Shown: positions 41,059 through 48,617 of the stretch, piece after piece
Layout of the letters: each line of letters opens with the position of its first letter
Numbering within the stretch: position 1 is the stretch's first letter
IMG/VR virus record: IMGVR_UViG_3300042310_000265
Location: 1-60,117 of that record
Source of the DNA: a virus
Length of the DNA: 60,117 nucleotides
Direction: 5' to 3' (one strand)
The notes under the pieces: model-generated
The model's database searches: none
Told to the model about the DNA's origin: nothing
Seen by the model: the letters and a program-made list of their open reading frames with translations, nothing else
Program-made: the position numbers and the translations under genes

Positions 41059-41065
41059 ACACTAG
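40670..41065 (+). CDS. Overlapping +1-frame ORF with RusA-N-terminus-like start
   Basis: 131 aa from ATG 40,670, almost completely overlapping the resolvase gene. Residues 20-55 (TLLLPNYLTPSLNTILSSHW, KTALLSALKEL) resemble the N-terminal TPSLNxxLxxHW segment of RusA-family proteins. The rest is Ser/Thr/His-rich. It may be a true overprinted gene, the first half of a frameshifted resolvase, or a chance reading favoured by the G-poor composition. I keep it because the start of the protein looks conserved. Confidence 0.35.
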   Translation: MSNSSNSDTISTQTETTTLTLLLPNYLTPSLNTILSSHWSNLHKHKQNAKTALLSALKELPPNSKTLITSWAEQNLSPTNFDTLVSSLTTTQLPSSPTTHNKSANTKRTRKPSSKSPTSHSHHPPAQPHKH

Positions 41066-41107
41066 CCCTGCGAGCAAAGCGAGCTAATTATACACACCAC
41101 CCAATTT

Positions 41108-41290
41108 ATGAGTCAAGCATATTCGCAAAATATTTCAGAAAAAAATTTAGTCCTAGAATCGCTACAAAATAAAATCGATTTCTTACGAGACTCTCTCCAC
41201 AAAATCACAGAACCTAAAGAGCGTCTCGATACTCAAAAACAAATCCTCGATCTCAAAATCGAACTCGCAAAACAATTCAAACCTCAATGA
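41108..41290 (+). CDS. Small coiled-coil protein, 60 aa
   Basis: Almost all helix with heptad pattern (VLESLQNKIDFLRDSLHKITEP, DTQKQILDLKIELAKQF). Lies just before and overlapping the small terminase, after a 49-base gap that holds GCGAGCAAAGCGAGC but no clear promoter. Might assist terminase assembly; otherwise unknown. Confidence 0.55.
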   Translation: MSQAYSQNISEKNLVLESLQNKIDFLRDSLHKITEPKERLDTQKQILDLKIELAKQFKPQ

Positions 41291-41766
41291 ACGATTCAGC
41301 AGAAATTCCAGATCAAAAATCTGAAGAAAAATCTGAACCAAAACAAATGGGTAGACCCTCCAGCTACTCACAAGAATTAGCCGACGAAATCTGCAATAGA
41401 CTCGCTCACGGCGAAACCCTCCGATCTATCATCGCTTCTTCACCACACCTTCCAGATAGGTCTACAATATATCGATGGAATGCTGATAATCAAAACTTCC
41501 GCGACCAATACACAAAAGCTAGAGCAGAGCAAGCCGATTACTACGCAGAACTTATAGTAGATGAATCTTACTCTTCACACGATGCCGCTATCGGCAGACT
41601 GCGCGTAGATGCGCTCAAATGGGCCGCGAGCAAAATGGCTCCAAAGAAGTACGGAGAGAAGATCGAGATCGAAACAGCACAACCGCTCACGCTCGCTTTC
41701 CAGCTACCTTCCCGCGCCCCTGAACGAGTACAACTTGAATCTAACGAGAGATCACTTGAAGAGTAA
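41287..41766 (+). CDS. Terminase small subunit-like protein
   Basis: 159 aa. GRPSSYSQELADEICNRLAHGETLRSI starts an HTH domain, with STIYRWNADNQNFRDQYTKAR completing it. The C-terminal part has AIGRLRVDALKWAASKMAPKKYG, a classic small-terminase pattern (RLRVDARKWxASKxxPKKYG). It would recognise phage DNA and hand it to the large subunit. It lies about 5 kb upstream of the large terminase, separated by metabolic and small genes. The overlap with the 60-aa gene is four bases. Confidence 0.82.
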   Translation: MNDSAEIPDQKSEEKSEPKQMGRPSSYSQELADEICNRLAHGETLRSIIASSPHLPDRSTIYRWNADNQNFRDQYTKARAEQADYYAELIVDESYSSHDAAIGRLRVDALKWAASKMAPKKYGEKIEIETAQPLTLAFQLPSRAPERVQLESNERSLEE

Positions 41767-41956
41767 ACTGCAACTCCGTATCACCATCTGCTCTGATGGT
41801 TGCCCGGTTGGACCTCGCTTGCAACGCAAGGAACCATTGCCAGAGTACCAGCATACATATGACTATACGCCTACTGGGATCAAACAGGCTGAAAATGACA
41901 TGATCAAGATTCAGGCGTATATCGATAAATATCATGGAGTTATCAAACGGAAATAG
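41756..41956 (+). CDS. Small hypothetical protein, 66 aa (TTG start)
   Basis: Proposed start TTG 41,756, with GAGAG upstream, overlapping the end of the small terminase. Product reads KSKLQLRITICSDGCPVG, then EYQHTYDYTPTGIKQAENDMI, a plausible beta-hairpin plus helix with two Cys. No ATG is available in a sensible place. Coding potential is moderate. Unknown function. Confidence 0.4.
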   Translation: MKSKLQLRITICSDGCPVGPRLQRKEPLPEYQHTYDYTPTGIKQAENDMIKIQAYIDKYHGVIKRK

Positions 41957-42002
41957 ACTATAACTTCTGATAAGAACAGTAGTTGATAATCAAAGACACT
42001 TT

Positions 42003-42251
42003 ATGCAAGACACAGAAAACCAACGCAAAACAAAAGAGAGGTACTTGATCGTGCGTCTCTGGCTCAACAATGACGGGAATTACCAGATCAATTCCAGCTA
42101 CCCTCCAACCACAATGCACACAAGTCACATGGATGCGTCAATCGAGTGCGAGCGGCTTGCAAAGCAGTTTCCTGACACTCCATTCGCGGTATTCCGTATG
42201 GAAGACATAGCACTATCACCAAAGTCACCTGTACAATGGATCAAGCCATGA
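42003..42251 (+). CDS. Small hypothetical protein, 82 aa
   Basis: Mixed alpha/beta protein (RYLIVRLWLNNDGNYQ, SIECERLAKQFPDTPFAVFRMED). The A-E-x-x-A-K-x-F-P style helix followed by a strand resembles short phage proteins that end in FxVxxxE. It is coupled to the glycosyltransferase by an ATGA overlap. Function unknown. Confidence 0.55.
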   Translation: MQDTENQRKTKERYLIVRLWLNNDGNYQINSSYPPTTMHTSHMDASIECERLAKQFPDTPFAVFRMEDIALSPKSPVQWIKP

Positions 42252-43366
42252 GATTCCACATTCTAGGTCTACCGCACACAGTCACCAGCAAGGAGTATGT
42301 AGCCTGTGCATACACGCAGAAGGTCTTAAAGTTCGCGCAAGGCATGACTAGGCGCGGACATGAGGTTCTGCACTATGGGCATGAAGATAGCCAGCTAGAG
42401 TGTGCTGAACACATCTCTGTGGTTGGGAACGATGATCTAGCGAAGGCGTACGGCAGTCACGATTGGCGCAAGACCTTCTTCAAGTTCGACACGAATGACC
42501 ATGCCTACCAGACCTTCTACCGCAACGCTATTCGCGAGGTAGGCAAGCGGAAGCTGAAGCATGACTTTATCCTGCCGTTCTGGGGATCGGGAGTGCGTCC
42601 TGTTGTTGACGCTCACCCTGACATGATCGCAGTCGAGCCGGGGATCGGCTACGCTGGGGGACATTGGGCGAGGTTCAAGGTATTTGAAAGCTACGCAATC
42701 TACCATGCGTACTGCGGTCTGGGTAATGTAGGAACCTGTCGGCAGGACTGGTACGAGGTGGTCATTCCGAATTACTTCGATCCTGAAGATTTCGTTTACC
42801 GAGGCAATGACGAGAAGGAGGATTATTTCCTGTACCTTGGCAGGGTCTATGGTGGCAAAGGGTGCGACATCGCATTCCAAGCGGCAGAGAGGGCCGGGGT
42901 GCGGCTAGTAGTGGCAGGACAGAAAGAAGAAGGCTACCAGTTGCCTAGCCATGTCGAGTATGTCGGCTATGCTGATGTGGAGAAGCGGAAGCAACTCATG
43001 TCGAAAGCCAAGGCATCGTTCGTACCATCGCAGTATGTCGAGCCATTCGGCGGGGTTCAGGTCGAGAATCTGTTTAGCGGCACACCGACTATCACAACGG
43101 ACTGGGGATCGTTTGCGGAGAATAACCTGCATGGCATCACCGGGTACAGATGCCGCACAATGGGAGACTTCGTGGATGCGGTGCAGGCTATCCAGCAAGG
43201 CAAGATCAGATCGGAGGCTTGCAGGCTATTCGCGAACAACTTCTCCATCGATTCTGTGATGCCTATTTACGAGAAATACTTTCAGGACATCCTCGATGTC
43301 TACGAAGGCAAGGGGTGGTACGCCGAGGGCAACGGCATCGAAGCATTAACCAAACAATATCCATGA
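42248..43366 (+). CDS. Glycosyltransferase, GT4-like
   Basis: 372 aa from the ATG at 42,248 that overlaps the upstream stop; a start 12 bases earlier is possible. The N-terminus has HTVTSKEYVACAYTQKVLKFAQGM, the C-terminal half has FLYLGRVYGGKGCDIAFQAAE, then VEYVGYADVEKRKQLMSKAKASFVPS and EPFGGVQVENLFSGTPTIT, the GT-B donor-site pattern including the E-x-F-G/E-x7-E region. It transfers an unknown sugar from a nucleotide donor. Targets could be phage DNA, virion fibres or host surface. Confidence 0.8.
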   Translation: MRFHILGLPHTVTSKEYVACAYTQKVLKFAQGMTRRGHEVLHYGHEDSQLECAEHISVVGNDDLAKAYGSHDWRKTFFKFDTNDHAYQTFYRNAIREVGKRKLKHDFILPFWGSGVRPVVDAHPDMIAVEPGIGYAGGHWARFKVFESYAIYHAYCGLGNVGTCRQDWYEVVIPNYFDPEDFVYRGNDEKEDYFLYLGRVYGGKGCDIAFQAAERAGVRLVVAGQKEEGYQLPSHVEYVGYADVEKRKQLMSKAKASFVPSQYVEPFGGVQVENLFSGTPTITTDWGSFAENNLHGITGYRCRTMGDFVDAVQAIQQGKIRSEACRLFANNFSIDSVMPIYEKYFQDILDVYEGKGWYAEGNGIEALTKQYP

Positions 43367-43713
43367 ACTATCCATATCACGAATTCGTTTCTCGCCTGTG
43401 CAAGTCAGGCGAGCAGATCACATCAGAGTTGTCACCAGATCAGGCACACCTAGTCCACATGGCTATGGGAGTTTCTGGTGAAGCAGGCGAGTTGCTAGAT
43501 GCAATCAAGAAGTCAGCAATCTACGGCAAGCCTCTCGATTGGGAGAATGTCATCGAGGAATGCGGTGACTTGCTGTTCTACATTCAAGGGGTCTTGAACC
43601 ATCGCGGAGTCAGGTTGGACGAGGTTGTCGAGATCAATCGTCTGAAGCTACAGAAGCGTTATGGTGAGAAGTACAGCAACGAAGCGGCAATCGAAAGGAA
43701 AGACAAACAATGA
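43363..43713 (+). CDS. MazG-like nucleotide pyrophosphohydrolase
   Basis: 116 aa from the ATGA overlap at 43,363. Contains HMAMGVSGEAGELLDAIKKSAIYGK, then ENVIEECGDLLFYIQGV. These are the E-x-x-E and E-E-x-x-D metal-binding motifs of all-alpha NTP-PPases. Such phage enzymes clean up nucleotide pools or adjust (p)ppGpp signalling. It is in an operon with glycosyltransferase, methyltransferase and dCMP deaminase. Confidence 0.82.
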   Translation: MNYPYHEFVSRLCKSGEQITSELSPDQAHLVHMAMGVSGEAGELLDAIKKSAIYGKPLDWENVIEECGDLLFYIQGVLNHRGVRLDEVVEINRLKLQKRYGEKYSNEAAIERKDKQ

Positions 43714-43967
43714 AGGCAACACTAGAATTCGATTTGCCAGAGGAGGAGCAGGAGCATCGCTATGCATTGGCTGGAGTCGATGCGCTTCTATTGCTCAATG
43801 ACCTTGAAGAAGCAATCAGGGAATTACTCCATAGAGATTGCGGGTACTTTACCGAATGGAAAAATGAAGAAGGAAAAATCTGCGAAGGATGTCCAGAAAC
43901 TTTGCAGAGGGTTTGGAACTGGATCATCGAACAGAAGGAAGAACGCAAATTGCCTGATTTACTATAA
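43710..43967 (+). CDS. Conserved small phage protein, 85 aa
   Basis: Starts MKATLEFDLPEEEQEHRYALAG, a very common phage N-terminus (KATLxFxLPE...E...A) with a helical body (ALLLLNDLEEAIRELL) and a C-terminal LQRVWNWIIEQKEERK. Often encoded near nucleotide metabolism or replication genes. Function unknown. Four-base overlap upstream, one-base overlap downstream. Confidence 0.75.
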   Translation: MKATLEFDLPEEEQEHRYALAGVDALLLLNDLEEAIRELLHRDCGYFTEWKNEEGKICEGCPETLQRVWNWIIEQKEERKLPDLL

Positions 43968-44515
43968 TGGACTTTGAAAAAGATTATTGGGGCAACTGCT
44001 GTAATACTTTTGATGAAGATCAGAAGCATTATGTCTACGCAAGATTCATGGGATTGAAACGAGTTGGCTACTCGTTCGATGTGGGAGGCGCGAGGATCAT
44101 CGACATTGGTGGTGGTCCGACATCGATGTTGCTCAAGACGATTAACCTTGCGCCTCGTTCGCTCGTTGTAGACCCGTTGGATTACCCGGTATGGACATAC
44201 GACAGGTATTCCACGAAGGGCATTGATTCGATGATCTGCCGAGGTGAGGACATCTACGAGGAAGGCTATGACGAGGCATGGATATACAACTGCCTTCAGC
44301 ATACCGACGATCCAGAATTGATCATCCAAAACGCATTGAGAGCGGCAAAGACATTGCGAATCTTTGAGTGGGCAGACATACCGCCGCATGAAGGTCACCC
44401 GATTGAGTTGTCAAAGGAGAAACTGGATCGATGGATCGGGAAAGAAGGGCAGACGATTCAGCTTGGGGAGTCTGGATGCTTTGGCAAAGCGTATTACAAT
44501 GTGATCACAACATGA
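43967..44515 (+). CDS. Class I SAM-dependent methyltransferase-like protein
   Basis: 182 aa. RIIDIGGGPTSMLL is the SAM-binding motif I, SLVVDPLDYP the acidic motif II and EAWIYNCLQHTDDPELII the motif-IV/V region. The substrate-recognition parts are short, so the target may be a small molecule, a lipid or a sugar rather than DNA. Placed next to glycosyltransferase and MazG genes; a sugar- or nucleotide-modifying role is possible. Confidence 0.75.
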   Translation: MDFEKDYWGNCCNTFDEDQKHYVYARFMGLKRVGYSFDVGGARIIDIGGGPTSMLLKTINLAPRSLVVDPLDYPVWTYDRYSTKGIDSMICRGEDIYEEGYDEAWIYNCLQHTDDPELIIQNALRAAKTLRIFEWADIPPHEGHPIELSKEKLDRWIGKEGQTIQLGESGCFGKAYYNVITT

Positions 44516-44913
44516 CTTGGGAGCGATACGCATTGGAGTTGGCGAGGGTTGCGGCGATGAAAAGCAAAGACCCGTGGAGGCAGGTAGGAGCGGTTGTATT
44601 GCGGCACGACAAGACTGTAGCAGGGGTGGGCTACAACGGCTTTCCATCAGGCGTTGATGAGGACTGGGAGTGTCGGGAGAGGCGGCGATTGTTCGTTGTC
44701 CACGCCGAGGCAAATGCATTGAGATATGTCAAGCCAGACGAGGGATGGTTGATCGCGAGTACGACATTGCCATGCAATAATTGTCTAAAGACGATTGTGT
44801 CATACGGAATCAAAAAGATAGTGTATGGTGAAACATATCCGAGCGATGAGAGTTCATTGGATGTAGCAGGACTGATGGGAATTGAATTGTATGACGCAAC
44901 AAGAATTGAATGA
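44512..44913 (+). CDS. dCMP/cytidine deaminase family protein
   Basis: 133 aa from ATG 44,512 overlapping the methyltransferase stop. Zinc motifs: H64-A-E66 in VVHAEANAL and P-C88-N-N-C91, with GYNGFPSGVDED upstream, the classic dCMP deaminase signature. It turns dCMP into dUMP, feeding dTTP synthesis. No thymidylate synthase is seen in the window. Length is a little short of the usual 150-190, but the catalytic core is complete. Confidence 0.85.
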   Translation: MTWERYALELARVAAMKSKDPWRQVGAVVLRHDKTVAGVGYNGFPSGVDEDWECRERRRLFVVHAEANALRYVKPDEGWLIASTTLPCNNCLKTIVSYGIKKIVYGETYPSDESSLDVAGLMGIELYDATRIE

Positions 44914-45154
44914 GCTTTACTTTACGAGATGCGTCATGTGCAGGGTTATCGAGCAGGCGTGGGAAGACGCTTTGAATATTAAGAAGTATAAGAGCGATTA
45001 TGTTAACGAAGAGACTCAAAAGAACAGAGAGCAGGCAAGGGAGTGGTTCGCAGGGGAAGAGTTTGAGAGGTGGGGAGAGGCGTTAGGGCAGGATGTCGAT
45101 TTATATCGAGAACATTTGAAACATAAAATCTCATTGACAAACCAAGCTGGATAG
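44891..45154 (+). CDS. Small phage protein, 87 aa
   Basis: ATG 44,891 overlaps the end of the deaminase gene; a TTG slightly upstream is a weaker alternative. Helical, with EQAWEDALNIKKYKSDYVNEETQ and REQAREWFAGEEFERWGEALG, like the small proteins that accompany phage packaging genes and have an N..R..AR.WF....F....LG pattern. DNA-binding or unknown function. Confidence 0.6.
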   Translation: MTQQELNELYFTRCVMCRVIEQAWEDALNIKKYKSDYVNEETQKNREQAREWFAGEEFERWGEALGQDVDLYREHLKHKISLTNQAG

Positions 45155-45163
45155 GAATTTAAA
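45134..45163 (+). promoter_or_regulatory. Possible promoter D
   Basis: TTGACA at 45,134-45,139, then an 18-base spacer that includes AACCAAGC-TGG, then TTTAAA. The -35 lies in the 3' end of the previous gene. The spacer partly resembles the ACCCAAGC half-site of modules A-C, but no full inverted repeat is present. It would drive the small-gene run that leads into the large terminase. Confidence 0.35.
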
Positions 45164-45172
45164 TTAAGCCTT

Positions 45173-45331
45173 ATGAAATCTGATTATCACGACGACCCTG
45201 AAGGTTATTGGCAAGAGAAGAAAGAGCGCGAAGAGGCAGACGGCAAAGAGCGTCTGGATCGATGGGAGAAACAGAATCCCAATCTTCCGTATGGCTACAA
45301 TGTGCATCAATACAAAGGAGGAGAGGAATGA
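45173..45331 (+). CDS. Small charged protein, 52 aa
   Basis: ATG 45,173. Highly charged (YHDDPEGYWQEKKEREEADGK) with an aromatic C-terminal half (NPNLPYGYNVHQYKGGEE). GGAGAGG near its 3' end provides a ribosome-binding site for the overlapping next gene, one of the few in the window. Function unknown. Confidence 0.55.
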   Translation: MKSDYHDDPEGYWQEKKEREEADGKERLDRWEKQNPNLPYGYNVHQYKGGEE

Positions 45332-45558
45332 GTCACGAAATCCGAACGCTAAAGATTGGAGTGTGCCGTAAAGGTTATCAAATATTTGACGATTCCATGA
45401 CAGAGATCGAGATCATCGATGAAGCGGCAGGCGAGTTCCTGAAGATATCGCAATGTAGCGAGCATAGCGAAGGATCGATCCAAATTGAAAAGGAGGAATG
45501 GACGACACTAAAGGCGGCGATTGATAAAATGTTTAAGGAGTGCAGGAATTATGAGTGA
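45328..45558 (+). CDS. Small hypothetical protein, 76 aa
   Basis: ATG 45,328 with GGAGGAG upstream. A beta-rich N-terminal half (RTLKIGVCRKGYQIFDDSMTEIEIIDE) is followed by a helix. Acidic overall. Coupled to both neighbours by overlaps. Looks like one of the many small accessory proteins that phages encode before the terminase. Not recognised. Confidence 0.55.
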   Translation: MSHEIRTLKIGVCRKGYQIFDDSMTEIEIIDEAAGEFLKISQCSEHSEGSIQIEKEEWTTLKAAIDKMFKECRNYE

Positions 45559-45838
45559 CACACCGCAAACCGACGATCTTTCCAGAGGCAACCATTTTGT
45601 TCCTACCGAGTGGTCCGAGCGACTTGAGCGCGAGCGCGACAAGACACGGGCTGAATTAGAAATGTGGCGAGACGGAAACATACTCCACGAAGTCCATCGA
45701 AATGAGTTGGAAAAAGTAGAGTGCGAGCGCGACGAGGCGCGGGAGATCATCCGAATGGCAAAAGCTAAATTCTGCGAAGAAGGATCAGATGGGAATATAG
45801 CATCTGAAATGTTTTCTATATTGAGCGGAGGAAAATGA
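45551..45838 (+). CDS. Small coiled-coil protein, 95 aa
   Basis: Starts MSDTPQTDDLSRGNHFVPTEW and continues with a charged coiled coil (ERLERERDKTRAELEMWRD, ECERDEAREIIRMAKAKF). The MSDTPxTD start followed by a long ERERDxAR helix is very common in small phage proteins of unknown role. Preceded by GGAGTGCAGGAATT. Confidence 0.65.
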   Translation: MSDTPQTDDLSRGNHFVPTEWSERLERERDKTRAELEMWRDGNILHEVHRNELEKVECERDEAREIIRMAKAKFCEEGSDGNIASEMFSILSGGK

Positions 45839-46047
45839 AATCATACATCGTCAACTACGAATCTCCGAATAACATATTTAAAGGTGAATTGTGTATCTTT
45901 GCAAAAGACCATAAGGATGCGATGTCAAAAGCATTCGACTGGGTGAAAACAAAGGAAGTCTGGAATCATCTATGGAAAATAAATTTTGCGATTCGCGAGG
46001 TTGAGATGGATTTAATCAATGCCTTTCCATTCACTAAACAAAAATGA
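45835..46047 (+). CDS. Small hypothetical protein, 70 aa
   Basis: A compact alpha/beta protein: IVNYESPNNIFKGELCIFAKDHKDAMSKAFDW, then a second strand IREVEMDL. The beta-alpha-beta pattern with KDHxDAxxxAxxW resembles tiny phage ferredoxin-like proteins. ATGA-type overlaps on both sides. Function unknown. Confidence 0.55.
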   Translation: MKSYIVNYESPNNIFKGELCIFAKDHKDAMSKAFDWVKTKEVWNHLWKINFAIREVEMDLINAFPFTKQK

Positions 46048-46214
46048 AAGCCAAAGACTATCCAAACTGGGCTTGCGAAGAGTGCGGCAAGAAGCACGGC
46101 AGGGGCAGGAAGAGCGTTTCGACATGGCACTATGGGAAATGTGATGTTTGCGGGAAGAATAAGAGTGTGACCGAGCCTAGAGATTTTGGTCACTTTAAAA
46201 AATGGTTTAAATGA
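46044..46214 (+). CDS. Small zinc-ribbon protein, 56 aa
   Basis: Two Cys pairs, C-E-E-C and C-D-V-C, 19 residues apart, with a His between them (STWHYGKCDVCGK), form a zinc ribbon. The tail is aromatic/basic (FGHFKKWFK). Similar mini zinc ribbons (C..C...H....WH.G.C..C......T.P.D..H) recur in phages; they probably bind nucleic acid or protein. Overlaps neighbours on both sides. Confidence 0.65.
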   Translation: MKAKDYPNWACEECGKKHGRGRKSVSTWHYGKCDVCGKNKSVTEPRDFGHFKKWFK

Positions 46215-46390
46215 AATCTGGCAAATGGACGATTCGCATTAGCGATGGGTATTGCAATTATGAGTATGAATTGCAAGCAACGAATCCAGATGTTGCTATT
46301 TACGATGTGGTAAAACTAGTTGCAAAGAAGCTGAAAGCTGAATTAAAAGAAGGAAAATTGATTAATGAACGACCTGCAAAAGTACATTGA
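46211..46390 (+). CDS. Small hypothetical protein, 59 aa
   Basis: ATG 46,211 overlaps the zinc-ribbon stop. Predicted beta-hairpin (KWTIRISDGYCNYEYELQA) followed by a basic helix (YDVVKLVAKKLKAELKEGK). Its 3' end overlaps the next gene by 26 bases. Function unknown. Confidence 0.5.
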   Translation: MKSGKWTIRISDGYCNYEYELQATNPDVAIYDVVKLVAKKLKAELKEGKLINERPAKVH

Positions 46391-46541
46391 GGAGAGTTGG
46401 AGCGATGAAGTTAAGACGATGAACGATTTACAAGATCGTGGAATTGTTAGCGACAACGCATTAATGGCAAAAGATGTATGTGCAGATGACGCAAAAAAAG
46501 CAGTTAAATTCCTGAATGAACATCCTCCAAAAAGCATCTAA
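46365..46541 (+). CDS. Small acidic protein, 58 aa
   Basis: ATG 46,365. Helical and acidic (LQKYIEESWSDEVKTMNDLQD, ADDAKKAVKFLNEH). The 5' and 3' ends overlap neighbours by 26 bases each. The IS..A....DV...D..KAVKFL pattern is reminiscent of small phage proteins near the terminase. Function unknown. Confidence 0.5.
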   Translation: MNDLQKYIEESWSDEVKTMNDLQDRGIVSDNALMAKDVCADDAKKAVKFLNEHPPKSI

Positions 46542-46749
46542 TTTTGCAAAGAGCGCAACAGCATTTGTGCTGGCTGGAATGCCGTGTTGTGAGGAGAAGG
46601 AAATTGCTAGGAGGCTACGCATTTGCGCGGATTGCCCGAACTTTGATGTGACAGCATATAGTGGTGCTGGAGAGTGCAAAGTCTGCGGGTGCAACATGGA
46701 AATCAAGACTGTTATGGCAACCGAGAGTTGTCCTGAAGGAAAATGGTAG
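46516..46749 (+). CDS. Cys-rich small protein, 77 aa
   Basis: Cys motifs: MPCCEE, then LRICADCPNFD, GECKVCGCNM and ESCPEGKW. This series (R...C..CP.fd.....C..CGC...K..mat..CP.GkW) is a recurring phage zinc or metal-binding protein located right upstream of the large terminase. A structural or assembly role is likely but unproven. The 3' end overlaps the terminase start. Confidence 0.75.
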   Translation: MNILQKASNFAKSATAFVLAGMPCCEEKEIARRLRICADCPNFDVTAYSGAGECKVCGCNMEIKTVMATESCPEGKW

Positions 46750-48599
46750 AATCAGTAAGACAAGTATTAGCGATTGCCGAAGCGGTAAGGGCAGAAGCGG
46801 ATCGAGATGACCGCATGGGAATTCTGTATGCGGCAAAGTACATTCTGGCGAATGTCGCGACTGGGGGGGTTTCTTCTAATTTGGTAATCGATGAGAAGGT
46901 GGCGAATAGCATTGTTATGCAGTTTGTGCAGAGTTTGCTAGAGGAAGATCATTTCGAGGCGGCGGCGACTGTGCTATGGGGACCGGGGGTCTACGACTGG
47001 CGACCCCAATCAGCACAGGATACATGGCGTTGCTTATTCGATTACGATAAACTACTTGTGCAGGGTGCTGGCGCGATGGGGAAAACTTTCAACGCCGCCG
47101 CATGGTTTCTTCTCGACTGGATGCGCGATCCAGAATACACTTGTATTAAGGTGGTTTCGCTTACCGAAGCACACGCTCAACGAAATGTGTTTGCGGCGAT
47201 TAAAACATTTTATCGCACAGCATTGGTCAAGCCAGAATACAAAGGCGAATCTGATCTTGTTAAGTCGATTCAGGTCAACGACGATGACAAGAATGGAATC
47301 CATCTTGTTGCTATTCCAAAAGGTGATGCAGGGACAGGAACGCTTCGCGGATTCCACCCTTCTCCGAGGGTTAAGCCGCATCCGAAATATGGCTCGATGT
47401 CGAGAACCCATGTGGTGTTGGACGAAGCGGAAGAGATTCCACCGGGCGTCTGGGAAGGTCTGCAAAACATCTTGTCTGCCGCCGATACGAAGTCGAGTAA
47501 GGGACGCATCAAGATTTTCGGCGCATCAAACCCGAAGGATCGCAATAGCGAATTTGGCAAACGATGCGAACCTGCTGGCGGATGGTTGAAGGTAGACTGC
47601 GAAGAAGATTTTGAATGGGAGAGCAGGGAAGACTGGCACATTCTGCGACTCGACGCCGCGAGGTGCGAGAATGTGATTGAAAAGAAAATAATTTTCCCCG
47701 GCTTTCAGTCCTACGAGGGTTACATGGCATACGAGGCGCGAGGAAAGACTGCCGAGTATTATACGATGGCAAGGGGGTTTTTCCCACAGGAGGGCATCGC
47801 AATGGCAATCATCACTCCAAGTATGATGGACAACGCAATGGGCGTTGTGCGGTTTATTGGACCTGTAGTGCCGCTCTGTGCGTTCGATCTGGCGTTGGAA
47901 GGCAAAGATCAAGTTGTGTGTAGCTACGGCAGATTCGGGCTTTCTGACGGATTTACACCTCTAGACGGCAAGTTTCGAGAATTTAAATCGCCAAAGACAG
48001 TATTGCAGTTGGATTCGCTAATTAATTTCCCTAAAAAGACAACGCTAGATCAGGCTAATGCGATTATCAATTTCTGTAAACAGATGAGGATCGGCCCGAA
48101 TTGGCTATGCGTTGATCGAACTGGAAATGGATCAGGCATCCACGATGCGTTGTGCAGTCTATTCGGTAATGAAGCGATGGGAGTTAATTATAGCTGGGCG
48201 GCATCTGAAACTCATGTACTAGGCGACGATTCGCAGAGAGCAAACGAACTTTATTCTGGAGTTGTCACAGAATTAATTTTTGGATTGGCAAAATATTTAG
48301 AGTTTGAGTTTCTAAAAATTTCGCCTTCGTTCCGAACAGAAGAATTGGTTCGTCAGGCAACCTCCCGCAGATACAAGCAAGTTGGGCAGGGACTAGTAAG
48401 AGTTGAGAGTAAAGGTGATTATACAAAGCGCACAAGGCAGAATAGTCCTGACCAACTCGATTCGTTATCCTTGTTAGTTTACTTGATGCGTCAACGAGGT
48501 GGATCGATAGCAACAATGACAGAGCAAAAAAAACAAGAACATTTTGAAAAAAAACTTCCCATATTAGAGTCAATGGAATATGTTGACTTTTCCGAATAA
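46743..48599 (+). CDS. terL: Terminase large subunit
   Basis: 618 aa. ATPase: Walker A GAGAMGKT at 108-115, Walker B VVLDEAEE with Asp227-Glu228 in HVVLDEAEEIPPGVW. Nuclease: RNase H-like acidic residues Asp382 (FDLALEGKD), Asp458 (CVDRTGNGSG) and Asp570/Asp573 (SPDQLDSL). It powers DNA translocation into the prohead through the portal encoded next and cuts the concatemer. Complete by length and motifs. The start overlaps the Cys-rich gene by seven bases. Confidence 0.92.
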   Translation: MVESVRQVLAIAEAVRAEADRDDRMGILYAAKYILANVATGGVSSNLVIDEKVANSIVMQFVQSLLEEDHFEAAATVLWGPGVYDWRPQSAQDTWRCLFDYDKLLVQGAGAMGKTFNAAAWFLLDWMRDPEYTCIKVVSLTEAHAQRNVFAAIKTFYRTALVKPEYKGESDLVKSIQVNDDDKNGIHLVAIPKGDAGTGTLRGFHPSPRVKPHPKYGSMSRTHVVLDEAEEIPPGVWEGLQNILSAADTKSSKGRIKIFGASNPKDRNSEFGKRCEPAGGWLKVDCEEDFEWESREDWHILRLDAARCENVIEKKIIFPGFQSYEGYMAYEARGKTAEYYTMARGFFPQEGIAMAIITPSMMDNAMGVVRFIGPVVPLCAFDLALEGKDQVVCSYGRFGLSDGFTPLDGKFREFKSPKTVLQLDSLINFPKKTTLDQANAIINFCKQMRIGPNWLCVDRTGNGSGIHDALCSLFGNEAMGVNYSWAASETHVLGDDSQRANELYSGVVTELIFGLAKYLEFEFLKISPSFRTEELVRQATSRRYKQVGQGLVRVESKGDYTKRTRQNSPDQLDSLSLLVYLMRQRGGSIATMTEQKKQEHFEKKLPILESMEYVDFSE

Positions 48600-48617
48600 A
48601 TTTATATGAAATAAGCA

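Noticed and set aside
42437-42880. 147-codon minus-strand frame across the glycosyltransferase gene
   Set aside because: The + strand has a clear GT-B protein there; the opposite frame has no start site, overlaps no other minus gene and lacks any recognisable motif.
46743-48599. Alternative + strand frame at 47,056-47,589 within the terminase gene
   Set aside because: Walker and nuclease motifs fix the main frame; the alternative is Cys/Arg-rich without a start signal.
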